Source: Burkholderiales bacterium
GTDB lineage: Bacteria > Pseudomonadota > Gammaproteobacteria > Burkholderiales > UBA11063
NCBI GenBank assembly: GCA_020697025.1
Contig: JAJFBO010000138.1
Location: forward strand, 1 to 7,407
DNA: 7,407 nt
Direction: 5' to 3'
The translations under genes and the position numbers were made by a program. Shown piece by piece: positions 1-6,578 of the stretch. Within the stretch, counting starts at the first letter, position 1; each line of letters begins with the position of its first letter. Under the pieces are notes generated by a model. It made no database searches. It worked only from the letters and a program-made list of their open reading frames with translations, and was not told where the DNA came from.

Positions 1-1198
1 CTGACGATCGTGCCAGCGGAGAAACTTCAATTGGGTAATCAAGAATAAAAGTTGGTTGCCATAATTTAGCTTCGGTAGTCTCCTCAAATAGGGCTAATTG
101 TAGTACGCCTAGAGCATCAGATTTGGGAGCTTCTTTAGATAATTTCTTAAATTCTTGTTTAATAAAATCTATATTATTCAAATCCCTGGCATTATATTCC
201 GGGTTATATTTAATAATTGAATCAACCAGGGATAAACGGTCAAACGGATTTTCAAAATCTACCAGTTTACCTTGATATTCAAACTGTAATTTACCTAACG
301 CATCAAGCGCGCACTGACGGAGTAAATTTTCTGTCAATTCCATCATACGTATGTAGTTAGCATAACTTTCATAAAATTCTATCATCGTAAATTCTGGATT
401 ATGTCTGGTTGACAGGCCTTCATTCCTAAAATTACGATTGATCTCAAATACACGTGGTAACCCGCCAACAATTAAACGTTTTAGATATAGCTCAGGGGCA
501 ACCCGTAAAAAAAGAGGCATATCAAGTGCGTTATGATGTGTATTAAATGGCTTTGCTGTTGCTCCTCCTGGTATCGTATGCATCATAGGAGTCTCGACTT
601 CGAGATATTCTTCATTAACCATCTGGATGCGTATTGATTGCACAATTTTGGAGCGGGTAACAAATACTTGTCTTGATTCATGGTTCATAATCAAATCAAG
701 ATAACGCATACGGTATCGCTGTTCCAAATCTGTAAGTCCATGAAATTTCTCTGGCAATGGACGTAAGCATTTACTAACTAATTCTATAGAATTAACATCA
801 ATTGTCAATTCACCAGTTTTGGTTTTAAATAATTTCCCATTAACTCCTAATATATCACCAATATCATAGTGTTTAAATGAATTATATATTTCTTCACCAA
901 TTTTCTCACGGCTAACATAAATTTGTATTTTAGATTGCCCATCTTGCAATGTTGCAAATGAAGCTTTTCCCATAATACGTTTTAGCATCATGCGCCCGGC
1001 AGCTGATACGATTATTATTTGTTCTTGTAATTCTTCATGAGTTAAATGGTCATATGTGGAATGAATTTTATCTGCAGTATTTTGTGGGGTAAAATTGTTG
1101 GGGTAAGGATTTATTTGTTTACGAATAGCCTTTAACTTTTCGCGGCGTTCAGTAATTATATGATTTTCATCTATAGGCTGTAAACTACCATCAGTCAT
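1..1198 (-). CDS. lysS: Lysyl-tRNA synthetase, class II, partial (C-terminus cut by window edge)
   Basis: Charges tRNA-Lys with lysine using ATP; cytosolic homodimer. The frame is open from an ATG at 1196-1198 to the window edge, giving 399 codons of a family usually near 500 residues. An N-terminal OB-fold anticodon-binding domain is visible (GRMMLKRIMGKASF, LQDG, GDILGVNGKLFKTKTGELT). The class II catalytic core follows, with motif 1 around EVETPMM, IPGGATAKPF, THHNALD, LRVAPELYLKRL, and motif 2 at RNFRNEG...RHNPEFTM. The last visible residues are DYPIEVSPLARSS, so motif 3 (GxGxGxDR) lies outside the window. The start is supported by a good Shine-Dalgarno sequence, AAGGAAA, at 1203-1209. 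It is the last visible gene of the sspA-sspB-tusA-lysS unit, 11 bp after tusA, so it is probably co-transcribed. Identity is certain; the chosen start is very likely. Confidence 0.97.
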   Translation of the reverse strand, partial: MTDGSLQPIDENHIITERREKLKAIRKQINPYPNNFTPQNTADKIHSTYDHLTHEELQEQIIIVSAAGRMMLKRIMGKASFATLQDGQSKIQIYVSREKIGEEIYNSFKHYDIGDILGVNGKLFKTKTGELTIDVNSIELVSKCLRPLPEKFHGLTDLEQRYRMRYLDLIMNHESRQVFVTRSKIVQSIRIQMVNEEYLEVETPMMHTIPGGATAKPFNTHHNALDMPLFLRVAPELYLKRLIVGGLPRVFEINRNFRNEGLSTRHNPEFTMIEFYESYANYIRMMELTENLLRQCALDALGKLQFEYQGKLVDFENPFDRLSLVDSIIKYNPEYNARDLNNIDFIKQEFKKLSKEAPKSDALGVLQLALFEETTEAKLWQPTFILDYPIEVSPLARSS

Positions 1199-1202
1199 AA
1201 AA

Positions 1203-1209
1203 TTTCCTT
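1203..1209 (-). promoter_or_regulatory. Ribosome-binding site of lysS
   Basis: AAGGAAA on the minus strand fills most of the 11-bp gap between the tusA stop and the lysS ATG. It is the strongest Shine-Dalgarno sequence of the unit and fixes the lysS start at 1198. No promoter or terminator fits in this gap, so lysS is most simply read as part of the upstream transcript. Confidence 0.7.
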
Positions 1210-1428
1210 TTATTTACGTTTTATTTTGGTAGTTATTATATCATTACTTACTTGTTGGTAAAGCAGGTTATGTCCGGTTTTTTGACAAAATTCCTGTAAA
1301 TCATAGAAAGATGCCGGGTCTGAGGTAGTAATTTGCACTTCAGTGCCAGAATCCAGGGTGCTTAAAAACTTTTTGGTTTTTAAGACTGGTAATGGGCAGT
1401 TTAAACCAGTTAAATCTAGTACAAGCAT
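1210..1428 (-). CDS. tusA: TusA/SirA-family sulfurtransferase (sulfur carrier)
   Basis: A 72-residue protein of the TusA family. The hallmark is the CPxP motif near the N-terminus (LTGLNCPLPVLKTKK, Cys11), where the cysteine carries a persulfide. A DPAS segment and the usual two-layer alpha/beta sandwich pattern follow (strand-helix-strand, then helix LQEFCQKTGHNLL and a terminal strand). In Escherichia coli TusA passes sulfur from IscS to the TusBCD relay for 2-thiolation of tRNA wobble uridines. Paralogues act in other sulfur relays, so the exact partner is inferred. At 72 residues it is slightly shorter than E. coli TusA (81). The ATG directly follows the sspB stop (TAAATG, no gap), and the nearest SD-like AAGG is about 12 nt upstream inside sspB, which suggests translational coupling. 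Placement between sspB and lysS is unusual and ties tRNA sulfuration to translation genes. Confidence 0.85.
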   Translation of the reverse strand: MLVLDLTGLNCPLPVLKTKKFLSTLDSGTEVQITTSDPASFYDLQEFCQKTGHNLLYQQVSNDIITTKIKRK

Positions 1429-1785
1429 TTATTTTACTAGCCTTAGGCCGCCTGATTTACGCGGAGTATCATCAATGAAAGGCTCAACCTGAAATTGCAT
1501 TCCCTGGCCATTTTCTCTGGCGAATATTGCAGTTACATTACACGTAGGCACCGCAATATCATTAGGGGTGCCACCAAAGCTTGCCTTAAAAGTAATCCAT
1601 TGCTTATCAATAATCAAATTTTTGGCAGCTGTATCGCTAAGATCTAAAACAATTTGGTTGTTCTCCACATATTGCATTGGAACCATAGTATTTTTATCAA
1701 CCATAACACTCAGATATGGCGTGAAGCCATTATCCTCACACCATTCATATATAGCGCTAATCAAATAAGGTTTTTGGCTTGTCAT
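1429..1785 (-). CDS. sspB: ClpXP protease specificity-enhancing factor SspB (short-linker form)
   Basis: Adaptor that binds the SsrA degradation tag and tethers tagged, stalled-ribosome products to ClpX of the ClpXP protease. The folded substrate-binding domain is recognisable: KPYLISAIYEWCEDN, TPYLSVMVD, VPMQYVENNQIVLDLSDTA, ASFGGTP, IAVPTCNVTAIFARENGQG. It ends in LRLVK, matching the C-terminal ClpX-binding module (LRVVK in E. coli). The flexible acidic linker between them is reduced to about 15 residues, so the protein has 118 residues against 165 in E. coli. The chosen start is the ATG at 1783-1785, which overlaps the sspA stop as TGATG. A TTG one codon upstream (1786-1788) is an alternative that would add one residue and sits slightly better relative to an AAAGG sequence. 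Identity is firm; the start is uncertain by one codon. Confidence 0.93.
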   Translation of the reverse strand: MTSQKPYLISAIYEWCEDNGFTPYLSVMVDKNTMVPMQYVENNQIVLDLSDTAAKNLIIDKQWITFKASFGGTPNDIAVPTCNVTAIFARENGQGMQFQVEPFIDDTPRKSGGLRLVK

Positions 1786-2474
1786 CAATGATGTGAGCCT
1801 TTATTAGCTGTATTATTAACAGTTACAAAATCACCGCGCATGCCTTTTTCAGCAGGAGTAAGGGATGACATAAATTGATCAGTAGCAAAAAGTCTATTAG
1901 CATATTTTAACATACCACTCCAGCTGGATTTAGGAGTAATTTCGTAATGATCTAAACGCCATAACAGAGGTAAAACAGCAGCATCTAGAATTGTAAAAGT
2001 ATTACCAAAAATATATTCAGCTTTTTTGTCATTAACAAAAACTTGAGATATATTATCTAAAACACTAGTAATAGATTTTTTTAGCTTGTCTTGTTCTTTT
2101 TTGTTTTTACTCGAACCAAGCATCCCTTCTAGCTGGCGTACATGAACGAATAACTCTGTTTCAAAATGAGACATAAGCATGCGTAATCTTGCTTTTTCTG
2201 CAGGTTCAATAGGCATTAACTGTGGATGTGGGAAACGTTCGTCAATATATTCACAGATAATATTAGTATCTAGTAAAACTAAATCCTTCTTTTTGTTATT
2301 TTTATCAATATCATCAAGCAATACTGGTGTTTCATTATAAGGGTTTAACACCATTAAATCCTGTCGCATATTAATATTTACATCAATAATTTTAAAATCC
2401 ATATCCTTAAAATTTAGAATTATCCGCGCTCTATGCGAAAAAATGCAGCGTGAGTCTGAGTATAAATGAATCAT
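1785..2474 (-). CDS. sspA: Stringent starvation protein A (GST-fold RNA polymerase-associated regulator)
   Basis: A glutathione-S-transferase-fold protein that, in characterised homologues, binds RNA polymerase with sigma-70 and alters transcription under starvation, acid or phage infection. The N-terminal thioredoxin-like domain is seen in IHLYSDSRCIFSHRARIIL and NPYNETPVLL. The family surface motif PHP (residues 82-84, in DERFPHPQLMP) is intact; in E. coli it is required for SspA activity. The C-terminal helical domain carries FTILDAAVLPLLWRLDHY and ends with the SLTPAEKGMR box. Length is 229 residues, versus about 200-212 for typical SspA. The extra residues lie in a lysine-rich charged loop (about 54-64), a second charged stretch near 120-135 (KNKKEQDKLKK) and a polar tail. 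I chose the ATG at 2472-2474 over an in-frame TTG at 2484-2486, because GGAG at 2481-2484 is a well-spaced Shine-Dalgarno and would lie inside the longer reading. It is first in its operon and has its own strong promoter. Confidence 0.94.
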   Translation of the reverse strand: MIHLYSDSRCIFSHRARIILNFKDMDFKIIDVNINMRQDLMVLNPYNETPVLLDDIDKNNKKKDLVLLDTNIICEYIDERFPHPQLMPIEPAEKARLRMLMSHFETELFVHVRQLEGMLGSSKNKKEQDKLKKSITSVLDNISQVFVNDKKAEYIFGNTFTILDAAVLPLLWRLDHYEITPKSSWSGMLKYANRLFATDQFMSSLTPAEKGMRGDFVTVNNTANKGSHH

Positions 2475-2480
2475 TATAGT

Positions 2481-2484
2481 CTCC
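2481..2484 (-). promoter_or_regulatory. Ribosome-binding site of sspA
   Basis: GGAG lies six bases upstream of the ATG at 2472-2474 (TTGGAGACTATAATG). It decides the sspA start against the upstream in-frame TTG at 2484-2486, which overlaps the SD itself. The same twelve bases around it recur inverted just past the aminotransferase stop codon. Confidence 0.75.
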
Positions 2485-2514
2485 AATAAAATAATTGTTT
2501 AATCACAAGTACCA

Positions 2515-2543
2515 ATTATACAACTTATTTTATAAATTGTCAA
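2515..2543 (-). promoter_or_regulatory. Consensus sigma-70 promoter of the sspA-sspB-tusA-lysS unit
   Basis: On the minus strand TTGACA (2538-2543) and TATAAT (2515-2520) are both perfect matches to the sigma-70 consensus and are separated by exactly 17 bp. Transcription would begin near 2508, leaving a leader of about 34 nt before the sspA ATG. A fully consensus promoter is uncommon and predicts strong basal expression unless it is repressed. The palindromes immediately upstream may serve such control. The elements are read directly; the transcription start is inferred. Confidence 0.85.
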
Positions 2544-2546
2544 ACA

Positions 2547-2575
2547 CCATATGGGTAACCCATTGTTTTACAATG
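2547..2575. promoter_or_regulatory. Cluster of nested palindromes upstream of the sspA promoter (possible operator)
   Basis: Three overlapping dyads fill 29 bp beside the -35 box. They are CCATATGG (2547-2554), ATGGGT-A-ACCCAT (2551-2563) and CATTGT-TTT-ACAATG (2561-2575), each with perfect arms. Relative to a start near 2508 their centres fall at about -42, -49 and -60, which is where activators or repressors of sigma-70 promoters commonly bind. I do not recognise the motif as a known regulator's site. The structure is seen directly; the function is inferred. Confidence 0.45.
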
Positions 2576-2655
2576 TAATTTTAATGTTTTTATAAAAACG
2601 GCTGTAATTTTATTAATTCTTGGTATTTAAACCTTTAATCCAGGAGTAATTACCT

Positions 2656-2690
2656 AAAAAACTAATAAAATTAGGGCCCCAAAATTTATT
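2656..2690 (-). terminator. Possible intrinsic terminator after the aminotransferase gene
   Basis: On the minus strand an imperfect stem (2664-2690), with AATAAATT pairing AATTTTATT around a GGGGCCC core, is followed after two bases by six T residues (2656-2661). It begins 13 bp past the aminotransferase stop and would separate the dapE-pcnB transcript from the sspA promoter. The stem has a bulge and an internal loop and few GC pairs, so strength is uncertain. Confidence 0.35.
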
Positions 2691-2703
2691 TGGAGACTAT
2701 ATT

Positions 2704-3878
2704 TTAAATTAGTGACATTTCTAAACGGTCTAGTCCTTTAGTAAGCTCTTCCATACTAGTTGCGAAGGAAATTCGTATATGATTGTCTAAACCAAATGCG
2801 CTACCTGGTACTCCAGCCAGAAGAAAATTTTCAAGTAGATAGTTTGCAAAAGCAAAATCGGTTTTTTCATTAATTTTACCTTTATTATGTAAATAATTAA
2901 TTGCATCAGTGCATTCAAAAAATGCATAAAATGCGCCTTCTGCTTTTAAACAGCGTAAACCTTTAATTTTGTTAATTCGACCTACTACATAATCACGGCG
3001 TTGTAAAAAGGCATCTTTCATTATTTGCAGACATTCATGTCCACCATTTAGTGCGGCAGCAGCAGCTTCCTGGGCAATAGAGCAGGCATTAGATGTTGAT
3101 TGTGAATTATATTTACATCTGAACATGCGGAAAATCCAATACGCCAGCCAGTCATAGCATACGCTTTGGATACTCCATTAATAATAATAGTTCGAGCCTG
3201 CATTTCTGGCGCAACATTAACAATATTTTTAAATTGTAAACCATCAAATAAAATATGCTCATAAATATCATCTGTAATCACAATTATATCCGGATAGTTT
3301 TTTAACACTTTGGCTAAAGCTAATAATTCACTATCTGAGTATACCATTCCGGTTGGATTGCTTGGACTATTTAAGAATAATGCTTTAGTTTTGGGTGTAA
3401 TTGCTGCAGCTAATTTTTCTGGCGTTAGTTTATACTTATCTTGTATTGTGCAAGTTACAATTACTGGAGTACCTTCACATAAAAGTACCATATCCGGATA
3501 GGATACCCAAAACGGGGCGGGAATTATAACTTCGTCACCAGAACTTAAAATAGCTTGTAATGCATTAAAAATACAATGTTTACCGCCGGCAGATACTGAA
3601 ACTTGATTTGCGTTATAATTTAAACCATTCTCTTTGGCAAATTTATTAATAACTGCCTGTTTTAGTTCTAAAGTACCCCCAACTGGCGTATATTTAGTTT
3701 TTCCATCCTTAATGGCCTGTATTGCAGCTTGCTTAATATGCTCAGGCGTATCAAAATCTGGTTCCCCGGCAGCAAGAATAACAACATCTTTGCCTTCTTT
3801 TTTCATTTTGCCAGCAAGGGCCATTATAGCCATAGTAGGTGACTCTTTGATTAATGATACACGATGAGCTAATTTCAT
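2704..3878 (-). pseudogene. PLP-dependent class I aminotransferase (aspartate aminotransferase type), broken by an internal frameshifting deletion
   Basis: A fold-type I, subgroup I-gamma-like aminotransferase; relatives transfer the amino group of aspartate to 2-oxoglutarate. The first frame (from ATG 3878) carries AAGEPDFDTPEHI, KYTPVGGTLELK, SAGGKHCIFNAL, NSPSNPTG, TDDIYEH and the PLP-lysine motif VSKAYAMTGWRIG (Lys238). It stays family-like up to about codon 254. The family sequence then resumes in another frame near 3117 (CKYNSQSTSNACSIAQEAA) and runs to the stop at 2704, including the substrate-arginine motif HIRISFATS. Between GFSA and SQSTSN relatives such as Bacillus subtilis AspB have 13 residues (39 nt), whereas here there are 20 nt, so about 19 nt are missing. 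That both deletes about six residues and shifts the frame. The start has AGGA nine bases upstream, and the gene follows pcnB by 24 bp. A sequencing or assembly artefact is possible, but 19 nt is too large for a simple homopolymer error. A functional aspartate aminotransferase may exist elsewhere. Confidence 0.85.
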
Positions 3879-3902
3879 AAATATTTGTCCTATTAATTGT
3901 AA

Positions 3903-5225
3903 TTACCGATTTGTATAGCTTCTTTTACGCTTTTTTTTAGTGGTGATTTTACCAATTAGTGTTATATCTGCCAGTTCTTCTAACAATTTAATTTTTTCTT
4001 CATTTTCTGCTTCTATATAAGAATTCCACCAATTATATATTATTGGATCTACCTGATTAACTTCATGGCGACTGGTATATAAATGCCAGGCTTGACGGAA
4101 TCTCGGACTACCTAAAATTTTATCAACTCGTTTTATGTTAGGAAACTCAAGTTCAAGTTGGAGTAACCAAACATCACTAATATTGTTAAACATATTTTTT
4201 GCAATACCTGCATAATATGCAAAGTCTTTTTGCATAGAAATGCTATCATAAAAAGACTGCCGTGCCGAATCTCCCTTAGTTAAAAGTTCCTGATAATCAG
4301 TGTAAATATTAGTCCATAAAAGTCCAGATAATATAAACACCAAGGACACATCAGGATTTTCTTTAAGACGTAAGTCAGTTTTAGCTAAAATATTAAGTGC
4401 TAACTGATCGGGTTTAGGTTTGAAAAATACTCTATCTAAAAGACTAAAAGTATTGGCTGGCAAGTCTAGTTTTATTAAGGCATTTATACACTCTACAGAA
4501 TAGCCGGATAAGAGGATTTTGAGCATCTCCTCATACATTCTGCCACGACTTTCATTAAGCAATAAGTGTTTAAGTTCTTCAATAGGTTTTAAAGAGTCTT
4601 TATCTATGCTTAGCCCTAATTTTATAGATAGCCTGATTGCTCTAAGCATACGTACAGGATCTTCAATATACCTGGTTCGGGCTTTACCTATTACTTTTAT
4701 ACATTTATTTTCAATATCTTTTAGTCCATTTTGGTAGTCAATAATTTTTTCAGCCACTGGATCATAATAAAGCGCATTAATTGTAAAATCCCGGCGTATC
4801 ACATCTTCTTTTTGTGTACCGTAATTATTATCAACCATAATCCGCCCATGTTCGCTTAAGGTATGTTTATGCACTTTATTACTGCGGTATGTAGAAACCT
4901 CAATAATATGTCGCTCTAAAATAGGACGGTTGTTTACTAATTTATTAGGATTTACATTATCAAAAAATACATGGACAATTTTAAATCTACGACCGATAAT
5001 AATTGAATTACGCCTAAATACTTTGCGTACCATTTCGGGTGTAGCATTAGTAACAATATCAAAGTCTTTTGGTTCTTTACCCAGTAATAAATCGCGAATT
5101 CCGCCGCCAACAATATAAGCTTCGTATCCATTTTCCTGTAATTTTTCAATTATATATAATGCATCAGCGCTAATTTGGCTATTGTCTACATTATATTTTT
5201 GTGCTGCTATAGTTTTTTTAGTCAT
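3903..5225 (-). CDS. pcnB: Poly(A) polymerase I (PcnB)
   Basis: Adds 3' poly(A) tails to RNAs using ATP, which usually marks them for degradation. The protein has 440 residues, close to the family length. The nucleotidyltransferase head shows GGGIRDLLLG (40-49) and the metal-binding DFD (Asp54, Asp56) followed by NATPEMVRKVFRR, GRRFKIVHV, the strand HIIEVSTYR (106-114) and RRDFTINALYYDP (144-156). The neck helix signature EDPVRMLRAIRLSIKLGL (188-205) follows, then RGRMYEEMLKILLSG. The tail is very basic (TTKKKRKRSYTNR), as in other PcnB proteins, and is likely to bind RNA. KDFDIVTNATPE and the long basic C-terminus favour PcnB over CCA-adding tRNA nucleotidyltransferase of the same superfamily. 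The ATG lies inside the end of dapE (8-bp overlap) with only a weak AAGAT-like SD, so translation is probably coupled to dapE. Confidence 0.95.
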   Translation of the reverse strand: MTKKTIAAQKYNVDNSQISADALYIIEKLQENGYEAYIVGGGIRDLLLGKEPKDFDIVTNATPEMVRKVFRRNSIIIGRRFKIVHVFFDNVNPNKLVNNRPILERHIIEVSTYRSNKVHKHTLSEHGRIMVDNNYGTQKEDVIRRDFTINALYYDPVAEKIIDYQNGLKDIENKCIKVIGKARTRYIEDPVRMLRAIRLSIKLGLSIDKDSLKPIEELKHLLLNESRGRMYEEMLKILLSGYSVECINALIKLDLPANTFSLLDRVFFKPKPDQLALNILAKTDLRLKENPDVSLVFILSGLLWTNIYTDYQELLTKGDSARQSFYDSISMQKDFAYYAGIAKNMFNNISDVWLLQLELEFPNIKRVDKILGSPRFRQAWHLYTSRHEVNQVDPIIYNWWNSYIEAENEEKIKLLEELADITLIGKITTKKKRKRSYTNR

Positions 5226-6363
5226 TAAATATCTTATTTAAAATTAAGTAATATGTTTTAGCCAAATCGTATAAATCTTTAGTGTTTATATGCTCATTTA
5301 TCTGATGAATATATTTATTGCTTAGGCCAAACTCAATAATTTCATTACAAATCTCAATCAAAAACCTGCCATCTGACGTACCACCATCGGTTTTTTGCTG
5401 TGGAGTTAATCCGAGCTGCTGTTTTATGCTTTTAGTTACTACTTTTAGTAATTTTCCCGGGTCGGTATAAAATGGCTTTGCCGAATTTACCCATTTAATT
5501 GTATATTTAATATCATGCTTATTTAATATAGCAACAACTTTTTGCTTTAAATCATTCGCATTATACAGGTTATTATACCTAAAGTTAAAGCTGGAAGTCA
5601 AAGTATTTGCAATAACATTAGTCACACCCAGTCCGGCATTGATATTTGCAATTTGTAAAGAGGTTGGGGGAAATATATTGTTTCCATTGTCCCACTTAGT
5701 TAATATTAATTCATTTAGTGCAGGCGCAAAAGTATGTATTGGGTTAATACATAATTCAGGATATGCAATGTGCCCTTGTTTACCTTGTACTTCGATAAAT
5801 CCGGTTAGTGAACCGCGCCGTCCTACTTTTATTGAGTCTCCAAGTAAATTTGCTGATGATGGTTCACCAATTAAACAATAATCAATTATTATATTTTGAC
5901 TCTTTAGATATTCAACAATCACTGGAGTTCCATCTGTTGCACTAGCTTCTTCATCGGAAGTAATCAGTATAGCAATTTGTCCGTTATCTGGATTAAAAAA
6001 ATCCTGCTTTATAAACTTTGTTACAGCTATAATAAAAGCCGCAACACTACCTTTCATATCGGCAATACCGCGACCAAAAAGTTTATTATCTTGTTCACTT
6101 AAAGTAAATGGGTCAAAATTCCACTGGCTTATATCTCCAGTTGGTACTACATCAATATGCCCGGCATAAGCAAATAATGGTCCTGTATTACCAATTTTGG
6201 CAATCAAATTTGAGGTATTGTTTCTATCTACCCGGCTAATTGTAAAACCGCTATCAGTTAAAACCTGTTGTAGATAATCAATACAGCCATCCTGATTGGG
6301 GCTTATAGATTTAAAATTAATTAATTTACTGGTTAGTTCATGAAGTTTTTGTTGATCTAGCAT
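5218..6363 (-). CDS. dapE: Succinyl-diaminopimelate desuccinylase
   Basis: Di-zinc M20-family hydrolase that cleaves N-succinyl-LL-diaminopimelate to succinate and LL-diaminopimelate, supplying lysine and the peptidoglycan cross-link residue. Length is 381 residues, normal for DapE (about 375-380). The metal and catalytic residues are all in place: AGHIDVVPTGD (His69, Asp71), GRGIADMKG (Asp102, bridging), TSDEEASATDGT (Glu138 general base, Glu139 ligand), GEPSS (Glu167) and the C-terminal IHQINEH (His353). The DapE substrate signature GGTSDGRF is also present and argues against other M20 peptidases. The ATG at 6361-6363 has a poor SD, and a short leader may be used from a TATAAT about 23 bp upstream. 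It is first in a dapE-pcnB-(aminotransferase) unit, overlapping pcnB by 8 bp. Confidence 0.96.
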   Translation of the reverse strand: MLDQQKLHELTSKLINFKSISPNQDGCIDYLQQVLTDSGFTISRVDRNNTSNLIAKIGNTGPLFAYAGHIDVVPTGDISQWNFDPFTLSEQDNKLFGRGIADMKGSVAAFIIAVTKFIKQDFFNPDNGQIAILITSDEEASATDGTPVIVEYLKSQNIIIDYCLIGEPSSANLLGDSIKVGRRGSLTGFIEVQGKQGHIAYPELCINPIHTFAPALNELILTKWDNGNNIFPPTSLQIANINAGLGVTNVIANTLTSSFNFRYNNLYNANDLKQKVVAILNKHDIKYTIKWVNSAKPFYTDPGKLLKVVTKSIKQQLGLTPQQKTDGGTSDGRFLIEICNEIIEFGLSNKYIHQINEHINTKDLYDLAKTYYLILNKIFND

Positions 6364-6385
6364 CTATTTTTATCTTGTACTAAGT

Positions 6386-6391
6386 ATTATA
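6386..6391 (-). promoter_or_regulatory. Possible -10 box for dapE
   Basis: A perfect TATAAT on the minus strand lies 22 bp before the dapE ATG and would give a leader of about 15 nt. No good -35 hexamer is seen 16-18 bp upstream. In such AT-rich sequence TATAAT also occurs by chance, so this is only a candidate. Confidence 0.3.
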
Positions 6392-6578
6392 AGTATATAT
6401 TTTCTCATATTTCTATGATTTTTTGTTGAAGCAATTTTTAGTGGTTTATTTTGTAGGGGGAAAATTATATAATATTATTTGGGATTTCTAAAGTTTAATT
6501 ACTATGTATAGAATCGCTTAATGAGTTAATATATATTTTTAGAGACTTAGGAGTATAATAAGGTAGGAAATAATTTAA

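Larger units (their letters stand above)
2475..2701. repeat. Inverted repeat pair flanking the aminotransferase-sspA spacer
   Basis: TATAGTCTCCAATAAA (2475-2490) is the reverse complement of the stretch ending in TTGGAGACTATA (2685-2701), with twelve contiguous perfect pairs, one single-base bulge and four more pairs. One arm contains the sspA Shine-Dalgarno; the other begins two bases beyond the aminotransferase stop codon. A transcript reading through from the aminotransferase gene would contain both arms and could pair them, hiding the sspA ribosome-binding site. A transcript from the sspA promoter would contain only one arm. The repeat is seen directly; the regulatory reading is inference. 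Confidence 0.5.

Noticed and set aside
2475..2486. A TTG start for sspA giving four extra residues
   Set aside because: The TTG overlaps the GGAG Shine-Dalgarno that serves the ATG at 2472-2474, and family members start with the short leader before the first strand.
2586..2599. Perfect 14-bp palindrome GTTTTTATAAAAAC as a terminator or operator
   Set aside because: It is almost entirely A/T with no loop and no distinct T-tract, and such palindromes arise easily in AT-rich spacers.
2704..3126. An independent 140-residue gene starting at ATG 3126
   Set aside because: Its sequence from CKYNSQSTSN onward is the C-terminal half of the same aminotransferase, with no Shine-Dalgarno sequence before the ATG. 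It is the downstream piece of a frameshifted gene.
3903..5225. CCA-adding tRNA nucleotidyltransferase instead of PcnB
   Set aside because: The KDFDIVTNATPE motif, the length of 440 residues and the strongly basic C-terminal tail fit poly(A) polymerase I better.
3310..5881. Plus-strand open frames of 60-80 codons opposite the aminotransferase, pcnB and dapE
   Set aside because: They are antisense shadows of well-supported minus-strand genes, with no ribosome-binding sites or family resemblance.
6468..6473. TATAAT on the plus strand in the spacer as a promoter for an antisense or small RNA
   Set aside because: There is no acceptable -35 hexamer at 16-18 bp, and AT-rich sequence yields such hexamers by chance.
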